9,905 bases of DNA from JBJENW01 sp051880395 (lineage in GTDB: Bacteria; Bacillota; Clostridia; Lachnospirales; Lachnospiraceae): assembly GCA_051880395.1 (NCBI GenBank), contig JBJENW010000252.1:1-9905 (forward strand). Reading direction: 5' to 3'. Position numbers and translations under genes: made by a program. How positions within the stretch are numbered: position 1 is the first letter of the stretch; each line of letters opens with the position of its first letter. A model generated the notes under the pieces. That model was given only the letters and a program-made list of their open reading frames with translations, was not told where the DNA came from and ran no database searches. Positions 1 to 6,804 of the stretch are shown here, one piece after another.

Positions 1-1438
1 ACGGGCTCTTGATCGGCTGATCACCGAATCTCAAGTGAGAAATGGTAACACCACCTGTTTTCTTTGAGTCATACTGGAAGTAAGCCTGAATGTATTTGTC
101 TGTGTGGTCACCAATGATCTTTGTAGAGTTCTTATTAGCACCAACAGTACCGTCTCCACCAAGTCCCCAGAATTTGCATTCTTTTGTTCCCGGAGCAGAT
201 GTGATCGGAGCTGGTTTTACTTCTGGTAAGCTCAAGTTTGTAACATCATCCACGATACCGATAGTGAAACGAGGCTTTGGAGCATCTTTCTTTAATTCGG
301 TATAGATTGCGAATACACTTGAAGGCGGGGTATCTTTGGAACCTAATCCATAACGTCCACCTGTTAATACGATGTCGTTTAATCCTGCTTCACGAAGTGT
401 AGTAGCTACATCTAAGTATAACGGATCACCTAAAGCACCTGGCTCTTTTGTTCTATCAAGAACAGCGATCTTTTTCGCTGTCTTCGGAATCACTTTTAAT
501 AATGCTTCAGAAGACCATGGACGATACAGACGAACTTTAACCAAACCAACTTTTTCGCCTGCTTTTGTTAAGTAATCGATAACTTCTTCTGCCACGTCAC
601 AGATAGAGCCCATAGCTACGATAACACGATCTGCATCCGGTGCTCCATAGTAGTTAAACAGATCATAATCTGTACCAAGTTTATCGTTAATCTTGTCCAT
701 ATATTTTTTAACGATAGCCGGTAATTCATCATAAGCCTTGTTACATGCTTCACGATGCTGGAAGAAAACGTCTCCATTTTCGTGAGAACCACGCATAGCT
801 GGATGTTCTGGATTTAAAGCATGCTCACGGAAAGCTTTTACAGCGTCCATGTTGCACATTTCTTTCAGATCTGCATAATCCCATTTTTCAATTTTCTGGA
901 TTTCGTGGGATGTACGGAAACCATCGAAGAAGTTGATGAATGGAACACGTCCCTCGATCGTAGCAAGATGTGCTACCGGGCTTAAATCCATTACTTCCTG
1001 TGGATTTGTCTCACATAACATAGCGAAACCTGTCTGACGGCAGGCATAAACGTCACTGTGATCACCGAAGATATTCAAAGATTGTGTTGCAACGGTACGT
1101 GCAGATACATCAAATACGCAAGGAAGCATTTCACCTGCGATTTTGTACATATTCGGGATCATTAACAAAAGTCCCTGAGATGCGGTAAATGTAGTTGTAA
1201 GTGCACCTGCTGCAAGGGAACCATGTACGGCACCTGCTGCACCTGCTTCAGACTGCATTTCTGTAACCTTTACCTGGTTTCCAAAAATGTTTTCCTGTCC
1301 TGCTGCAGACCACTGGTCTACTACATCTGCCATTGGGCTTGATGGGGTAATAGGATAGATAGCAGCGACATCTGTATACGCATAAGCTACATGTGCAGCC
1401 GCTGTGTTACCGTCCATTGATTGTTTTGCTCTAGACAT
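1..1438 (-). CDS. nifJ: Pyruvate:ferredoxin (flavodoxin) oxidoreductase, N-terminal part (cut by window edge)
   Basis: Oxidative decarboxylation of pyruvate to acetyl-CoA with transfer of electrons to ferredoxin or flavodoxin, in the cytoplasm. This is the main pyruvate-consuming step of anaerobic fermenters. The first 479 residues are present and the rest lies beyond position 1. The N-terminal thiamine-diphosphate domain starts MSRAKQSMDGN and contains YPITPSSPMAD; Thr31, Glu63 and Arg114 fall where the Desulfovibrio africanus enzyme has Thr31, Glu64 and Arg114 around pyruvate/TPP. A second domain (about 260-370) follows, then the start of the gamma-type domain with FWGLGGDGTVGANK. The frame is open throughout, so the truncation is only the window edge. 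The start is fixed by GGAGG at 1447-1451, 8 nt upstream of ATG. It is transcribed divergently from the ABC-F gene. The single-chain NifJ form (about 1170-1180 residues) is expected from the domain order, but iron-sulfur domains are not visible here. Confidence 0.97.
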   Translation of the reverse strand, partial: MSRAKQSMDGNTAAAHVAYAYTDVAAIYPITPSSPMADVVDQWSAAGQENIFGNQVKVTEMQSEAGAAGAVHGSLAAGALTTTFTASQGLLLMIPNMYKIAGEMLPCVFDVSARTVATQSLNIFGDHSDVYACRQTGFAMLCETNPQEVMDLSPVAHLATIEGRVPFINFFDGFRTSHEIQKIEKWDYADLKEMCNMDAVKAFREHALNPEHPAMRGSHENGDVFFQHREACNKAYDELPAIVKKYMDKINDKLGTDYDLFNYYGAPDADRVIVAMGSICDVAEEVIDYLTKAGEKVGLVKVRLYRPWSSEALLKVIPKTAKKIAVLDRTKEPGALGDPLYLDVATTLREAGLNDIVLTGGRYGLGSKDTPPSSVFAIYTELKKDAPKPRFTIGIVDDVTNLSLPEVKPAPITSAPGTKECKFWGLGGDGTVGANKNSTKIIGDHTDKYIQAYFQYDSKKTGGVTISHLRFGDQPIKSP

Positions 1439-1487
1439 TTATATTTCCTCCTTTTTAATACATGTCTTATCAGACGTTTATACACTG

Positions 1488-1516
1488 ATTTTATCATTTT
1501 CTTTTTGGCTTGTAAA
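1488..1516 (-). promoter_or_regulatory. Sigma-A promoter of the PFOR gene
   Basis: On the minus strand, TTTACA (1511-1516) is followed by a 17-nt spacer and TAAAAT (1488-1493). The -10 is preceded by TGA, giving an extended -10 element. Both hexamers match consensus at 5 of 6 positions. The predicted transcript start is near 1481, giving a leader of roughly 43 nt with GGAGG at its end. The quality of this promoter fits an abundant fermentation enzyme. No operator could be assigned with confidence. Confidence 0.8.
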
Positions 1517-1570
1517 GTTTTAATCTGTACAAAACAAGGTACAATTCGATTCTTTTTTACAAAACACACT

Positions 1571-1630
1571 TGCTTTTTTATACATTTTTCGGCAAAAATG
1601 TGGAAGTCCACTCTTATATGAAAAAAAGTT
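1571..1630. repeat. Copy 1 of a dispersed intergenic element (matches 9728-9780)
   Basis: The core ATTTTTCGGCAAAAAT (1584-1599) and the block CTTATATGAAA (1613-1623), 13 nt apart, both recur in the same order and orientation at 9737-9773 with a 10-nt gap. A T-rich run ending in TTTATA also precedes the core in both places. In this copy the core extends to a perfect 8-bp inverted repeat, ACATTTTT/AAAAATGT around CGGC (1582-1601). It is followed by a second small inverted repeat, GTGGA-AG-TCCAC (1600-1611). It lies upstream of both divergent promoters. Its function is unknown: an operator, a terminator remnant or a dispersed repeat are all possible. Confidence 0.55.
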
Positions 1631-1631
1631 C

Positions 1632-1659
1632 TTGCAAATTTACGATTTTACGATAGAAT
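1632..1659 (+). promoter_or_regulatory. Sigma-A promoter of the ABC-F gene
   Basis: TTGCAA (1632-1637), a 16-nt spacer and TAGAAT (1654-1659), matching consensus at 4 and 5 of 6 positions. The predicted start is near 1666, giving a leader of about 60 nt. That leader holds one small hairpin (GTCTG 1678-1682 with CAGAC 1690-1694) and the ribosome site. No long attenuator of the kind found before some antibiotic-resistance ABC-F genes is visible. Confidence 0.6.
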
Positions 1660-1726
1660 GGAACTATTGTGATGCGTGTCTGTTTCGTGCAGACGTTCAA
1701 CTATTTTTAAGGAAGGAATACAGAGT

Positions 1727-3367
1727 ATGATAAGTGCAAATAACGTAACCTTGCGAATCGGCAAAAAGGCTCTTTTCGAAGATGTCAACATTAAATTCAC
1801 AGAAGGCAACTGCTATGGCCTCATCGGTGCGAACGGTGCCGGAAAATCTACATTTCTAAAAATTTTATCCGGACAACTAGAGCCGACCAGCGGAGATGTC
1901 GTCATTACCCCGGGACAGCGTCTCTCTTTCCTACAGCAGGATCATTTTAAATACGACGAATTTACCGTTTTAGATACCGTTATCATGGGTAATAAACGTC
2001 TGTATGATATCATGAAAGAAAAAGATGCCATCTATGCCAAAGAAGATTTTTCAGAAGAAGACGGCATCAAAGCCAGCGAGTTAGAAGCCGAATTTGCAGA
2101 GATGGATGGATGGAATGCAGAAACGGATGCCGCCATGCTGTTAAACGGTCTTGGAATTGACACCGAATTTCATTACTGCATGATGAAAGATTTAAAAGGT
2201 GCCCAGAAAGTCAAAGTTTTACTGGCACAGGCTTTGTTTGGCAATCCGGATATTCTTCTTTTGGACGAGCCGACCAACCACTTAGACCTCGACGCTATTG
2301 CATGGTTAGAAGAATTTTTAATCAATTTCGAAAATACTGTTATTGTTGTTTCTCATGACCGATATTTTCTGAATAAAGTCTGCACCTCCATTGCTGACAT
2401 TGATTACGGAAAAATTCAGTTGTATGCCGGAAATTATGATTTCTGGTATGAATCTAGTCAATTGTTGGTGAAACAGATGAAAGAAGCCAATAAGAAAAAA
2501 GAGGAAAAGATCAAAGAGCTGCAGGATTTTATTTCCCGTTTCTCCGCTAATGCTTCCAAATCCAAACAGGCCACTTCCCGTAAGAAGGCTCTGGAAAAAA
2601 TCGAATTGGACGAAATCAAACCATCTAGTCGAAAATATCCATACATTGATTTCCGCCCAAGCCGCGACATCGGAAATGAAGTATTGACCGTCGATGGTAT
2701 TTCCAAAACAATTGAAGGTCAAAAAGTCCTCGACAATGTCTCATTTACCGTCAATCGTGAAGACAAAATCGCGTTTGTCGGAAGTAACGAGTTAGCCAAA
2801 ACCACTCTGTTTAAAATTCTCGCCGGTGAACTTGAACCGGACGAAGGATCTTATAAATGGGGAATCACAACCAGCCAGTCCTATTTTCCAAAAGATAATA
2901 CGGAGATTTTCGATACAAACGAAAGTATCGTAGAATGGCTGACACAATTTTCCGAAATTAAAGATGCCTCTTATGTCCGTGGTTTCTTAGGACGTATGTT
3001 ATTTGCCGGCGACGACGGTGTGAAAAAGATGAAAGTTCTCTCTGGAGGAGAAAAAGTGCGTGTTTTGCTTTCCCGCATGATGATCATGGCAGCCAATGTC
3101 CTGATTCTTGATGAACCGACAGACCATTTGGATATGGAATCCATTACCGCTTTAAACAACGGTCTGATCAAATTCTCCGGTGTTGTATTATTTGCTTCTC
3201 GTGACCACCAGTTTGTGCAGACAACCGCAAACCGTATCATTGAATTTTTACCAGGAGGCGGTATGATCGATAAAGTCGGCACGTACGATGAATATTTAGA
3301 GAGCGATGAGATGGCAAGAAAACGTGCTGTTTATGCAATGTCTGATGAAGACGAAACAGATAATTAG
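1727..3367 (+). CDS. ABC-F family ATPase, YbiT/YkpA subgroup
   Basis: A soluble protein with two ABC ATPase domains and no membrane segment, as in ABC-F proteins, which bind the ribosomal E site and relieve stalled translation. Of 546 residues, domain 1 has Walker A GANGAGKST (34-42), a signature read as LKGAQK (156-161), Walker B LLLDEP (177-182) and H-switch SHDR (209-212). A lysine-rich helical linker (about 250-310) follows. Domain 2 has a divergent Walker A GSNELAKTT (352-360), an intact LSGGEK (438-443), LILDEPTDHLD (459-469) and Arg492 in ASRDH where the H-switch histidine normally sits. An upstream in-frame GTG at 1676 was rejected: ATG 1727 has GGAAGGA at 1711-1717, and the ABC-F domain begins right there. 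The overall pattern fits the housekeeping YbiT/YkpA branch better than target-protection resistance factors. The substrate ribosome state is not known. Confidence 0.93.
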   Translation: MISANNVTLRIGKKALFEDVNIKFTEGNCYGLIGANGAGKSTFLKILSGQLEPTSGDVVITPGQRLSFLQQDHFKYDEFTVLDTVIMGNKRLYDIMKEKDAIYAKEDFSEEDGIKASELEAEFAEMDGWNAETDAAMLLNGLGIDTEFHYCMMKDLKGAQKVKVLLAQALFGNPDILLLDEPTNHLDLDAIAWLEEFLINFENTVIVVSHDRYFLNKVCTSIADIDYGKIQLYAGNYDFWYESSQLLVKQMKEANKKKEEKIKELQDFISRFSANASKSKQATSRKKALEKIELDEIKPSSRKYPYIDFRPSRDIGNEVLTVDGISKTIEGQKVLDNVSFTVNREDKIAFVGSNELAKTTLFKILAGELEPDEGSYKWGITTSQSYFPKDNTEIFDTNESIVEWLTQFSEIKDASYVRGFLGRMLFAGDDGVKKMKVLSGGEKVRVLLSRMMIMAANVLILDEPTDHLDMESITALNNGLIKFSGVVLFASRDHQFVQTTANRIIEFLPGGGMIDKVGTYDEYLESDEMARKRAVYAMSDEDETDN

Positions 3368-3377
3368 ATTGTTTTAC

Positions 3378-3422
3378 AAAAAAGGGCTGCGCACTAATTC
3401 TTAGTGCGACAGCCCCTTTTTT
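3378..3422. terminator. Bidirectional intrinsic terminator between the ABC-F and FliD-like genes
   Basis: The stem is GGGCTG + CGCACTAA (3384-3397) paired with TTAGTGCG + CAGCCC (3401-3415), with one bulged A (3409) and a TTC loop. Six T (3417-3422) follow on the plus strand, and six A (3378-3383) precede it, giving a U-tract on the minus strand. It lies 10 nt after the ABC-F stop codon and about 70 nt past the stop of the convergent gene, so it can end both transcripts. Confidence 0.95.
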
Positions 3423-3492
3423 CACAATAAACGAATCTTTTTTTCTCGATTCGAAACAAATCCCAGAATTTCCATTTTCAACAGCGAACGAA

Positions 3493-4272
3493 TCAGATCC
3501 AGCTCTGATAAAGTGATCCCTCCGTATAATTGGCACTGTATCTTCCAGATGTTGTATATGTGTTTGCTTTCGATGCCTCATAACTTGCATTCGATTCCAG
3601 GCTCGATGCCAGTGAGTTTATCTTATCTCCATAAGAATTCTTCTCCTGAAACACCTTTTTTACATCCGCAATATCCGCTTTCTGAAAAGCTGTTTCATCC
3701 AGTTTTAGTTTCTGGTCCTCTCCAACGGAAATTCCGATTGTTTCTAATTCCGCCTGCTTTGTCTGCGTGAGTGTCTGCATTGATCTTCCAACTACCTGAA
3801 TCACATTTATATCGCTTTCTTTTGTATTTTCCAGCGTTTGGTTATAATTTTTTACAAACGTACTCACTTTCTGATACAAGCCCGCCATGTCATATCCCTG
3901 TTTTTTTGTTCCGTCTGACTCCGTAATGGTTTTCTGTTGATATAACGTTTTGTCCTGAAGCGCTTCAGCTGCATTTTCCAGTTCTTTCGCATTACTTTTT
4001 GTTTCCGCTAAGGCTTTTGCAGATGCCGTCGTAGTTGAAGTATTTAATTGCTCTAAAAGCTTGTCTTTTTCGGTCCGATCCTTGTCCTGTGTTTTACTGG
4101 CTGATGTTTCATTTTCCGTCATTGTTTTGTAATAAGCGCGCATTAATTTTCCGTAAGAGCCGCTGCGAATCATGGCATAATCACTCAAAGAGCTGGGTAA
4201 ATTCCCAAATAAATCGGTACTTGTCTGATTTTGTCCGCTTGAAAAGAATGAACTCATTAACGATATATTCAT
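3493..4272 (-). CDS. FliD-like (flagellar cap C-terminal-like) protein of unknown role
   Basis: A 259-residue protein with no signal peptide or membrane segment, rich in Ser, Thr, Lys and Gln. Residues about 131-225 resemble the C-terminal part of the flagellar hook-associated protein 2 (FliD). They carry a FVKNYNQTLENT segment, then GISVGEDQKLKLDETAF (180-196) and DVKKVFQ (203-209), matching the usual FliD order of FVxxYN, then GI...G.L.lD...l, then dp..V..lF. It is far shorter than FliD (usually 450 or more residues). The N-terminal 60 residues (SSLSDYAMIRSGSYGKLMRAYY) look like a separate conserved motif. Start ATG 4272 has GGAGG at 4280-4284, 7 nt away. It stands alone, convergent with the ABC-F gene, and has a sigma-28-like promoter, which supports a motility link. 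It could be a flagellar accessory or secreted filament-related protein. The function is not established. Confidence 0.75.
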   Translation of the reverse strand: MNISLMSSFFSSGQNQTSTDLFGNLPSSLSDYAMIRSGSYGKLMRAYYKTMTENETSASKTQDKDRTEKDKLLEQLNTSTTTASAKALAETKSNAKELENAAEALQDKTLYQQKTITESDGTKKQGYDMAGLYQKVSTFVKNYNQTLENTKESDINVIQVVGRSMQTLTQTKQAELETIGISVGEDQKLKLDETAFQKADIADVKKVFQEKNSYGDKINSLASSLESNASYEASKANTYTTSGRYSANYTEGSLYQSWI

Positions 4273-4318
4273 ACTATTTCCTCCTTTCCCTATACAATGA
4301 CATATCGCCTCTTTTCTA

Positions 4319-4345
4319 TTATCGTCCGATTTTGATTATTTTTCA
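4319..4345 (-). promoter_or_regulatory. Possible sigma-28 (flagellar, SigD) promoter of the FliD-like gene
   Basis: On the minus strand, TGAA (4342-4345), a 15-nt spacer and GACGATAA (4319-4326). The sigma-28 consensus is TAAA-N15-GCCGATAA, so 3 of 4 and 7 of 8 positions match with ideal spacing. The predicted leader is about 40 nt and ends in a strong GGAGG. The match was judged by eye, but the FliD-like product makes a flagellar sigma factor a reasonable driver. Confidence 0.5.
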
Positions 4346-4588
4346 TCGTGCATATTTACCATTTTTTTTATTTATTTATAGTTTTTTTTTCATTTTTTTA
4401 CTTTTTAAATCAATTTTACTTTTTAACATTTGTGCATGGTGTATATTATTTTTTCTTTTTTTTATTTTCTATTGTCTATTTTACAAACTTTTAACTGTTT
4501 GTTCACATTTTATTCACAACTAATTGTTACTATATATTTGTTGCAAGAGCAGTAACAAGATCTCATGTTTTTTTGATAAAATTTTTTT
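4346..4588. other. AT-rich intergenic stretch with an inverted repeat and direct repeats
   Basis: Part of the 411-base gap between the FliD-like gene and ung. No protein gene is credible here: the one long plus-strand frame that runs into it is a Phe/Leu/Ser-rich antisense of the FliD-like gene without a ribosome site. Visible structure includes a perfect 8-bp inverted repeat, TTGTTACT (4524-4531) with AGTAACAA (4551-4558), 19-nt loop. There is also a direct repeat of TTCACA at 4502-4507 and 4513-4518 (11-bp period) and an inverted repeat CAAAC/GTTTG just upstream. These could be protein-binding sites. At 4574-4582 there is an extended -10-like TGATAAAAT on the plus strand. Confidence 0.4.
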
Positions 4589-4685
4589 CATAATTGCCTA
4601 GCGTCGGGAGATGCTGGGCACTCCTCATTTTTAAGGTATTTCTCATGCAAAAAGCAGCCGATTTTCTTCTCGACTGCTCTTTTTT
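4589..4685 (+). ncRNA. Candidate small RNA with a pseudoknot-capable hairpin and its own terminator
   Basis: Downstream of an extended -10-like TGATAAAAT (4574-4582, weak -35) lies a 7-bp stem GCCTAGC (4596-4602)/GCTGGGC (4613-4619), one pair being G-U. Its loop contains GGAG (4607-4610), complementary to CTCC (4621-4624) just after the stem, so an H-type pseudoknot is possible. After a linker, a 9-bp terminator stem (4653-4661 with 4670-4678) and C-T6 end the unit. On the minus strand the first stem would have an A-C mismatch instead of G-U, so the plus strand is the better RNA strand. No plus-strand gene follows, so it would be a roughly 95-nt stand-alone RNA ending at the stop codon of ung on the opposite strand. 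I do not recognise the family. A protein-free repeat or remnant leader is also possible. Confidence 0.3.
4649..4685. terminator. Bidirectional intrinsic terminator after ung
   Basis: AGCAGCCGA (4653-4661) pairs with TCGACTGCT (4670-4678) through 9 positions (one wobble or mismatch depending on strand) with an 8-nt loop. An A-run (4649-4652, continuing into the stem) gives a U-tract for the minus strand. A T-run (4680-4685) serves the plus strand. It begins at the ung stop codon and would end the cheV-to-ung transcription unit. Confidence 0.8.
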
Positions 4686-5361
4686 ATAGATTCTCGATTT
4701 GCCAATCAATAGGCTCTATTCCGTTCTCCTTTAAAAATGCATTCGTCTGACTAAAATGTTTACATCCAAAAAAGCCACGATACGCAGACAACGGACTCGG
4801 ATGCGGCGCTTTTAAGATTAAATGATTCGCATTCGTCAGCATCACACTTTTTTCTTGTGCGGGTCTGCCCCACAACAAATACACGATTGGGCGCTCCTGC
4901 GCATTTACCGCTTCGATAATTGCATCCGTAAACCGTTCCCAGCCATGTCCGCGATGAGAATTTGCCTGATGTGCCCGTACCGTTAAAACCGTGTTTAGAA
5001 GCAACACCCCTTGATCTGCCCATTTTTTTAAATAACCATTATTGGGTATGTAACATCCCAGATCGTCGTGCAATTCCTGATAAATATTCTGTAAAGACGG
5101 TGGTATTTCTTTTTGGTCCGGTGGAACCGAAAAACTCAATCCATGCGCCTGATTGACATTATGATACGGATCCTGTCCTAAGATCACTACTTTCACTTTA
5201 CTTAACGGTGTAAAATGAAACGCATTAAAAATATCGTCCGCCGGTGGGTAAATTACCTTTGTGTTATATTCCTGCACAACAAATTGATACAGTTCACGAT
5301 AATACGGTTTTTTAAATTCTTCCGAAATTGCATCTAACCAGTCATTTGTAATCATTCCCAT
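4684..5361 (-). CDS. ung: Uracil-DNA glycosylase, family 1
   Basis: Removes uracil from DNA produced by cytosine deamination or dUTP misincorporation, starting base-excision repair. The 225-residue length is normal for bacterial Ung. The water-activating loop GQDPYH (62-67) includes the catalytic Asp64. The uracil-binding Asn123 is in LLLNTVLTV, and the leucine-intercalation loop HPSPLS (187-192) starts with catalytic His187. These numbers coincide with the E. coli enzyme, so no key residue is missing. The start at 5361 lies 10 nt after the hisF stop and has only a weak purine stretch (GGGAAAAG) before it, so translation may be coupled to hisF; an alternative ATG at 5355 is possible. It is the last gene before the terminator at 4649-4685. 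Its link to the his genes is probably only operon economy. Confidence 0.97.
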   Translation of the reverse strand: MGMITNDWLDAISEEFKKPYYRELYQFVVQEYNTKVIYPPADDIFNAFHFTPLSKVKVVILGQDPYHNVNQAHGLSFSVPPDQKEIPPSLQNIYQELHDDLGCYIPNNGYLKKWADQGVLLLNTVLTVRAHQANSHRGHGWERFTDAIIEAVNAQERPIVYLLWGRPAQEKSVMLTNANHLILKAPHPSPLSAYRGFFGCKHFSQTNAFLKENGIEPIDWQIENL

Positions 5362-5371
5362 ACTTTTCCCA

Positions 5372-6133
5372 CTAACGTCTCACAGAGACACCTTTCTCAG
5401 CAAGATAATTTTTTAAATCCATAATCTCCAATTCTTTATAATGGAATAAGGATGCCGCAAGTGCCGCATCTGCCTTTCCTTCTGTCAGAGCGTCATAGAA
5501 ATCTTCCTTTTTTCCAGCCCCACCTGATGCAATTACTGGAATCGATACATTCTCTGCGATCATTCTCGTCAACTCCAGATCATACCCATCCTTTGTACCA
5601 TCACAATCCATACTTGTCAGCAAAATTTCTCCAGCACCATAGCGGTCTGCTTTCATTGCCCACTCTACCGCATCGATTCCCATATCAATGCGCCCACCAT
5701 TTTTGTAAATATTCCAACCGGATCCGTCTTCGCGACGTCGTGCATCAATTGCTACCACAACGCATTGACTTCCAAACTTTTCTGCCGCTTCCCGAATCAG
5801 ATCCGGGTTATCGATTGCTGCCGAATTGATTGAGATTTTATCTGCTCCCTCGCGGAGTAACACTTTAAAATCTTCTACGCTGCGGATTCCTCCTCCGACA
5901 GTAAACGGGATAAAGACTTTTTCTGCCACTTTTCGCACCATATCTACTACCGTTTTTCTGGCATCGGAGGATGCCGTAATATCCAAAAAAACCAACTCGT
6001 CTGCACCTGCCTGATCATATGCAGCTGCGATTTCAACCGGATCTCCGGCATCTTGCAGATTCACAAAATTCACACCTTTTACCACTCGTCCATCATTGAC
6101 ATCCAGACATGGAATAATTCTTTTCGTAAACAT
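5372..6133 (-). CDS. hisF: Imidazole glycerol phosphate synthase, cyclase subunit HisF
   Basis: A beta/alpha-barrel that joins PRFAR with ammonia delivered by HisH, giving imidazole glycerol phosphate (histidine pathway) and AICAR (purine pathway). 253 residues, the standard length. Catalytic Asp11 is in IIPCLDV and Asp130 in VVVAIDARR; phosphate-binding FTVGGGIR (77-84) and ITASSDAR, and the later VIASGGAG, are all intact. The start ATG 6133 has GGAGG at 6142-6146 (8-nt spacing), which overlaps the TAG stop of hisH, so the two subunits are likely translationally coupled. Only hisH and hisF are present here; the other his genes are not in the window. A paralogue serving glycan biosynthesis (WbuZ-like) is less likely because the histidine-type motifs are complete. 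Confidence 0.97.
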   Translation of the reverse strand: MFTKRIIPCLDVNDGRVVKGVNFVNLQDAGDPVEIAAAYDQAGADELVFLDITASSDARKTVVDMVRKVAEKVFIPFTVGGGIRSVEDFKVLLREGADKISINSAAIDNPDLIREAAEKFGSQCVVVAIDARRREDGSGWNIYKNGGRIDMGIDAVEWAMKADRYGAGEILLTSMDCDGTKDGYDLELTRMIAENVSIPVIASGGAGKKEDFYDALTEGKADAALAASLFHYKELEIMDLKNYLAEKGVSVRR

Positions 6134-6145
6134 TCATCCATCCTC

Positions 6146-6751
6146 CTATAACTCTGTAAAATTCTTTAAAATCTGTAAGCCCACACGACTGCTTTTCTCC
6201 GGATGAAACTGACATGCAAACAAATTATTTTTTTCCACTGATGCATGAATCTGCGTGCTGTATTCTGTTGTTGCTTTTACAATGGATTCTTCTTCTGCTT
6301 GTAAATAATAAGAATGTACAAAATATACATATGTTTCTTTCGGCATGTTTTGAAACAAGCGCCCATTATTCTGAAATTCCAACGAATTCCAGCCAATATG
6401 TGGTATTTTCAATCCTTCCTTGTCTGGTATTCTTAAAATCCTGCCTTTTAGCAAACCTAATCCTTCTACTCCGGGACTTTCTTCGCTTTCTTCAAACAAT
6501 AACTGCAATCCAAGGCAAATTCCAAGCATCGGCGTATCTTTTTCAACAACCTCACGAATCACTTGATCCAATTCATACTTTTTTAAATTTGCCATCGCAT
6601 CTCCAAATGCACCCACGCCTGGTAAAATCACCTTGTCTGCTGCTAAAATTTCGCTTCTGTTTCTTGTAATGACGCTTTCTTCCCCTATGTAATCCAATGC
6701 CTTTTCTACACTTTTCAGATTTCCAGCGTCATAATCAATGATTGCTATCAT
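6146..6751 (-). CDS. hisH: Imidazole glycerol phosphate synthase, glutaminase subunit HisH
   Basis: A class I glutamine amidotransferase that hydrolyses glutamine and channels ammonia into the HisF barrel. 201 residues. The nucleophile Cys79 is in GICLGLQLL. His183 and Glu185 are in FHPEKSS and complete the triad. The oxyanion-region motif PGVGAFGDAM (44-53) and HIGWN are typical for HisH. The ATG at 6751 begins MIAIIDYDAGNL, the usual HisH start. The ribosome site is short-spaced (GAGG about 4 nt upstream), so initiation may be modest. It follows the membrane protein gene after 53 nt with no terminator or convincing promoter in the gap, and is 12 nt ahead of hisF. Confidence 0.97.
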   Translation of the reverse strand: MIAIIDYDAGNLKSVEKALDYIGEESVITRNRSEILAADKVILPGVGAFGDAMANLKKYELDQVIREVVEKDTPMLGICLGLQLLFEESEESPGVEGLGLLKGRILRIPDKEGLKIPHIGWNSLEFQNNGRLFQNMPKETYVYFVHSYYLQAEEESIVKATTEYSTQIHASVEKNNLFACQFHPEKSSRVGLQILKNFTEL

Positions 6752-6804
6752 AGTACCTCACATTTCTAGTCCGGCTGTCTCCATCCGGGCAACTCAGTCC
6801 CATC

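Noticed and set aside
1387..1621. Small open frames on both strands across the PFOR upstream region
   Set aside because: They overlap the well-supported PFOR start and promoter in other frames, have no ribosome site and show no protein-like features.
1584..1623. The shared element read as a sigma-28 promoter toward PFOR
   Set aside because: The GCCGAAAA half is present, but the TAAG half is 19 nt away in this copy, outside the normal spacing, and a far better sigma-A promoter lies downstream.
4035..4523. A 162-codon plus-strand open frame
   Set aside because: It is antisense to the FliD-like gene and then runs through the AT-rich gap; composition is Phe/Leu/Ser/Tyr-rich, it has no ribosome site, and the opposite strand has a clear gene with start signals.
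4590..4625. A c-di-GMP (GEMM) or other known riboswitch controlling the flagellar gene
   Set aside because: The conserved aptamer sequences I know are not present and the favoured RNA strand points away from the FliD-like gene.
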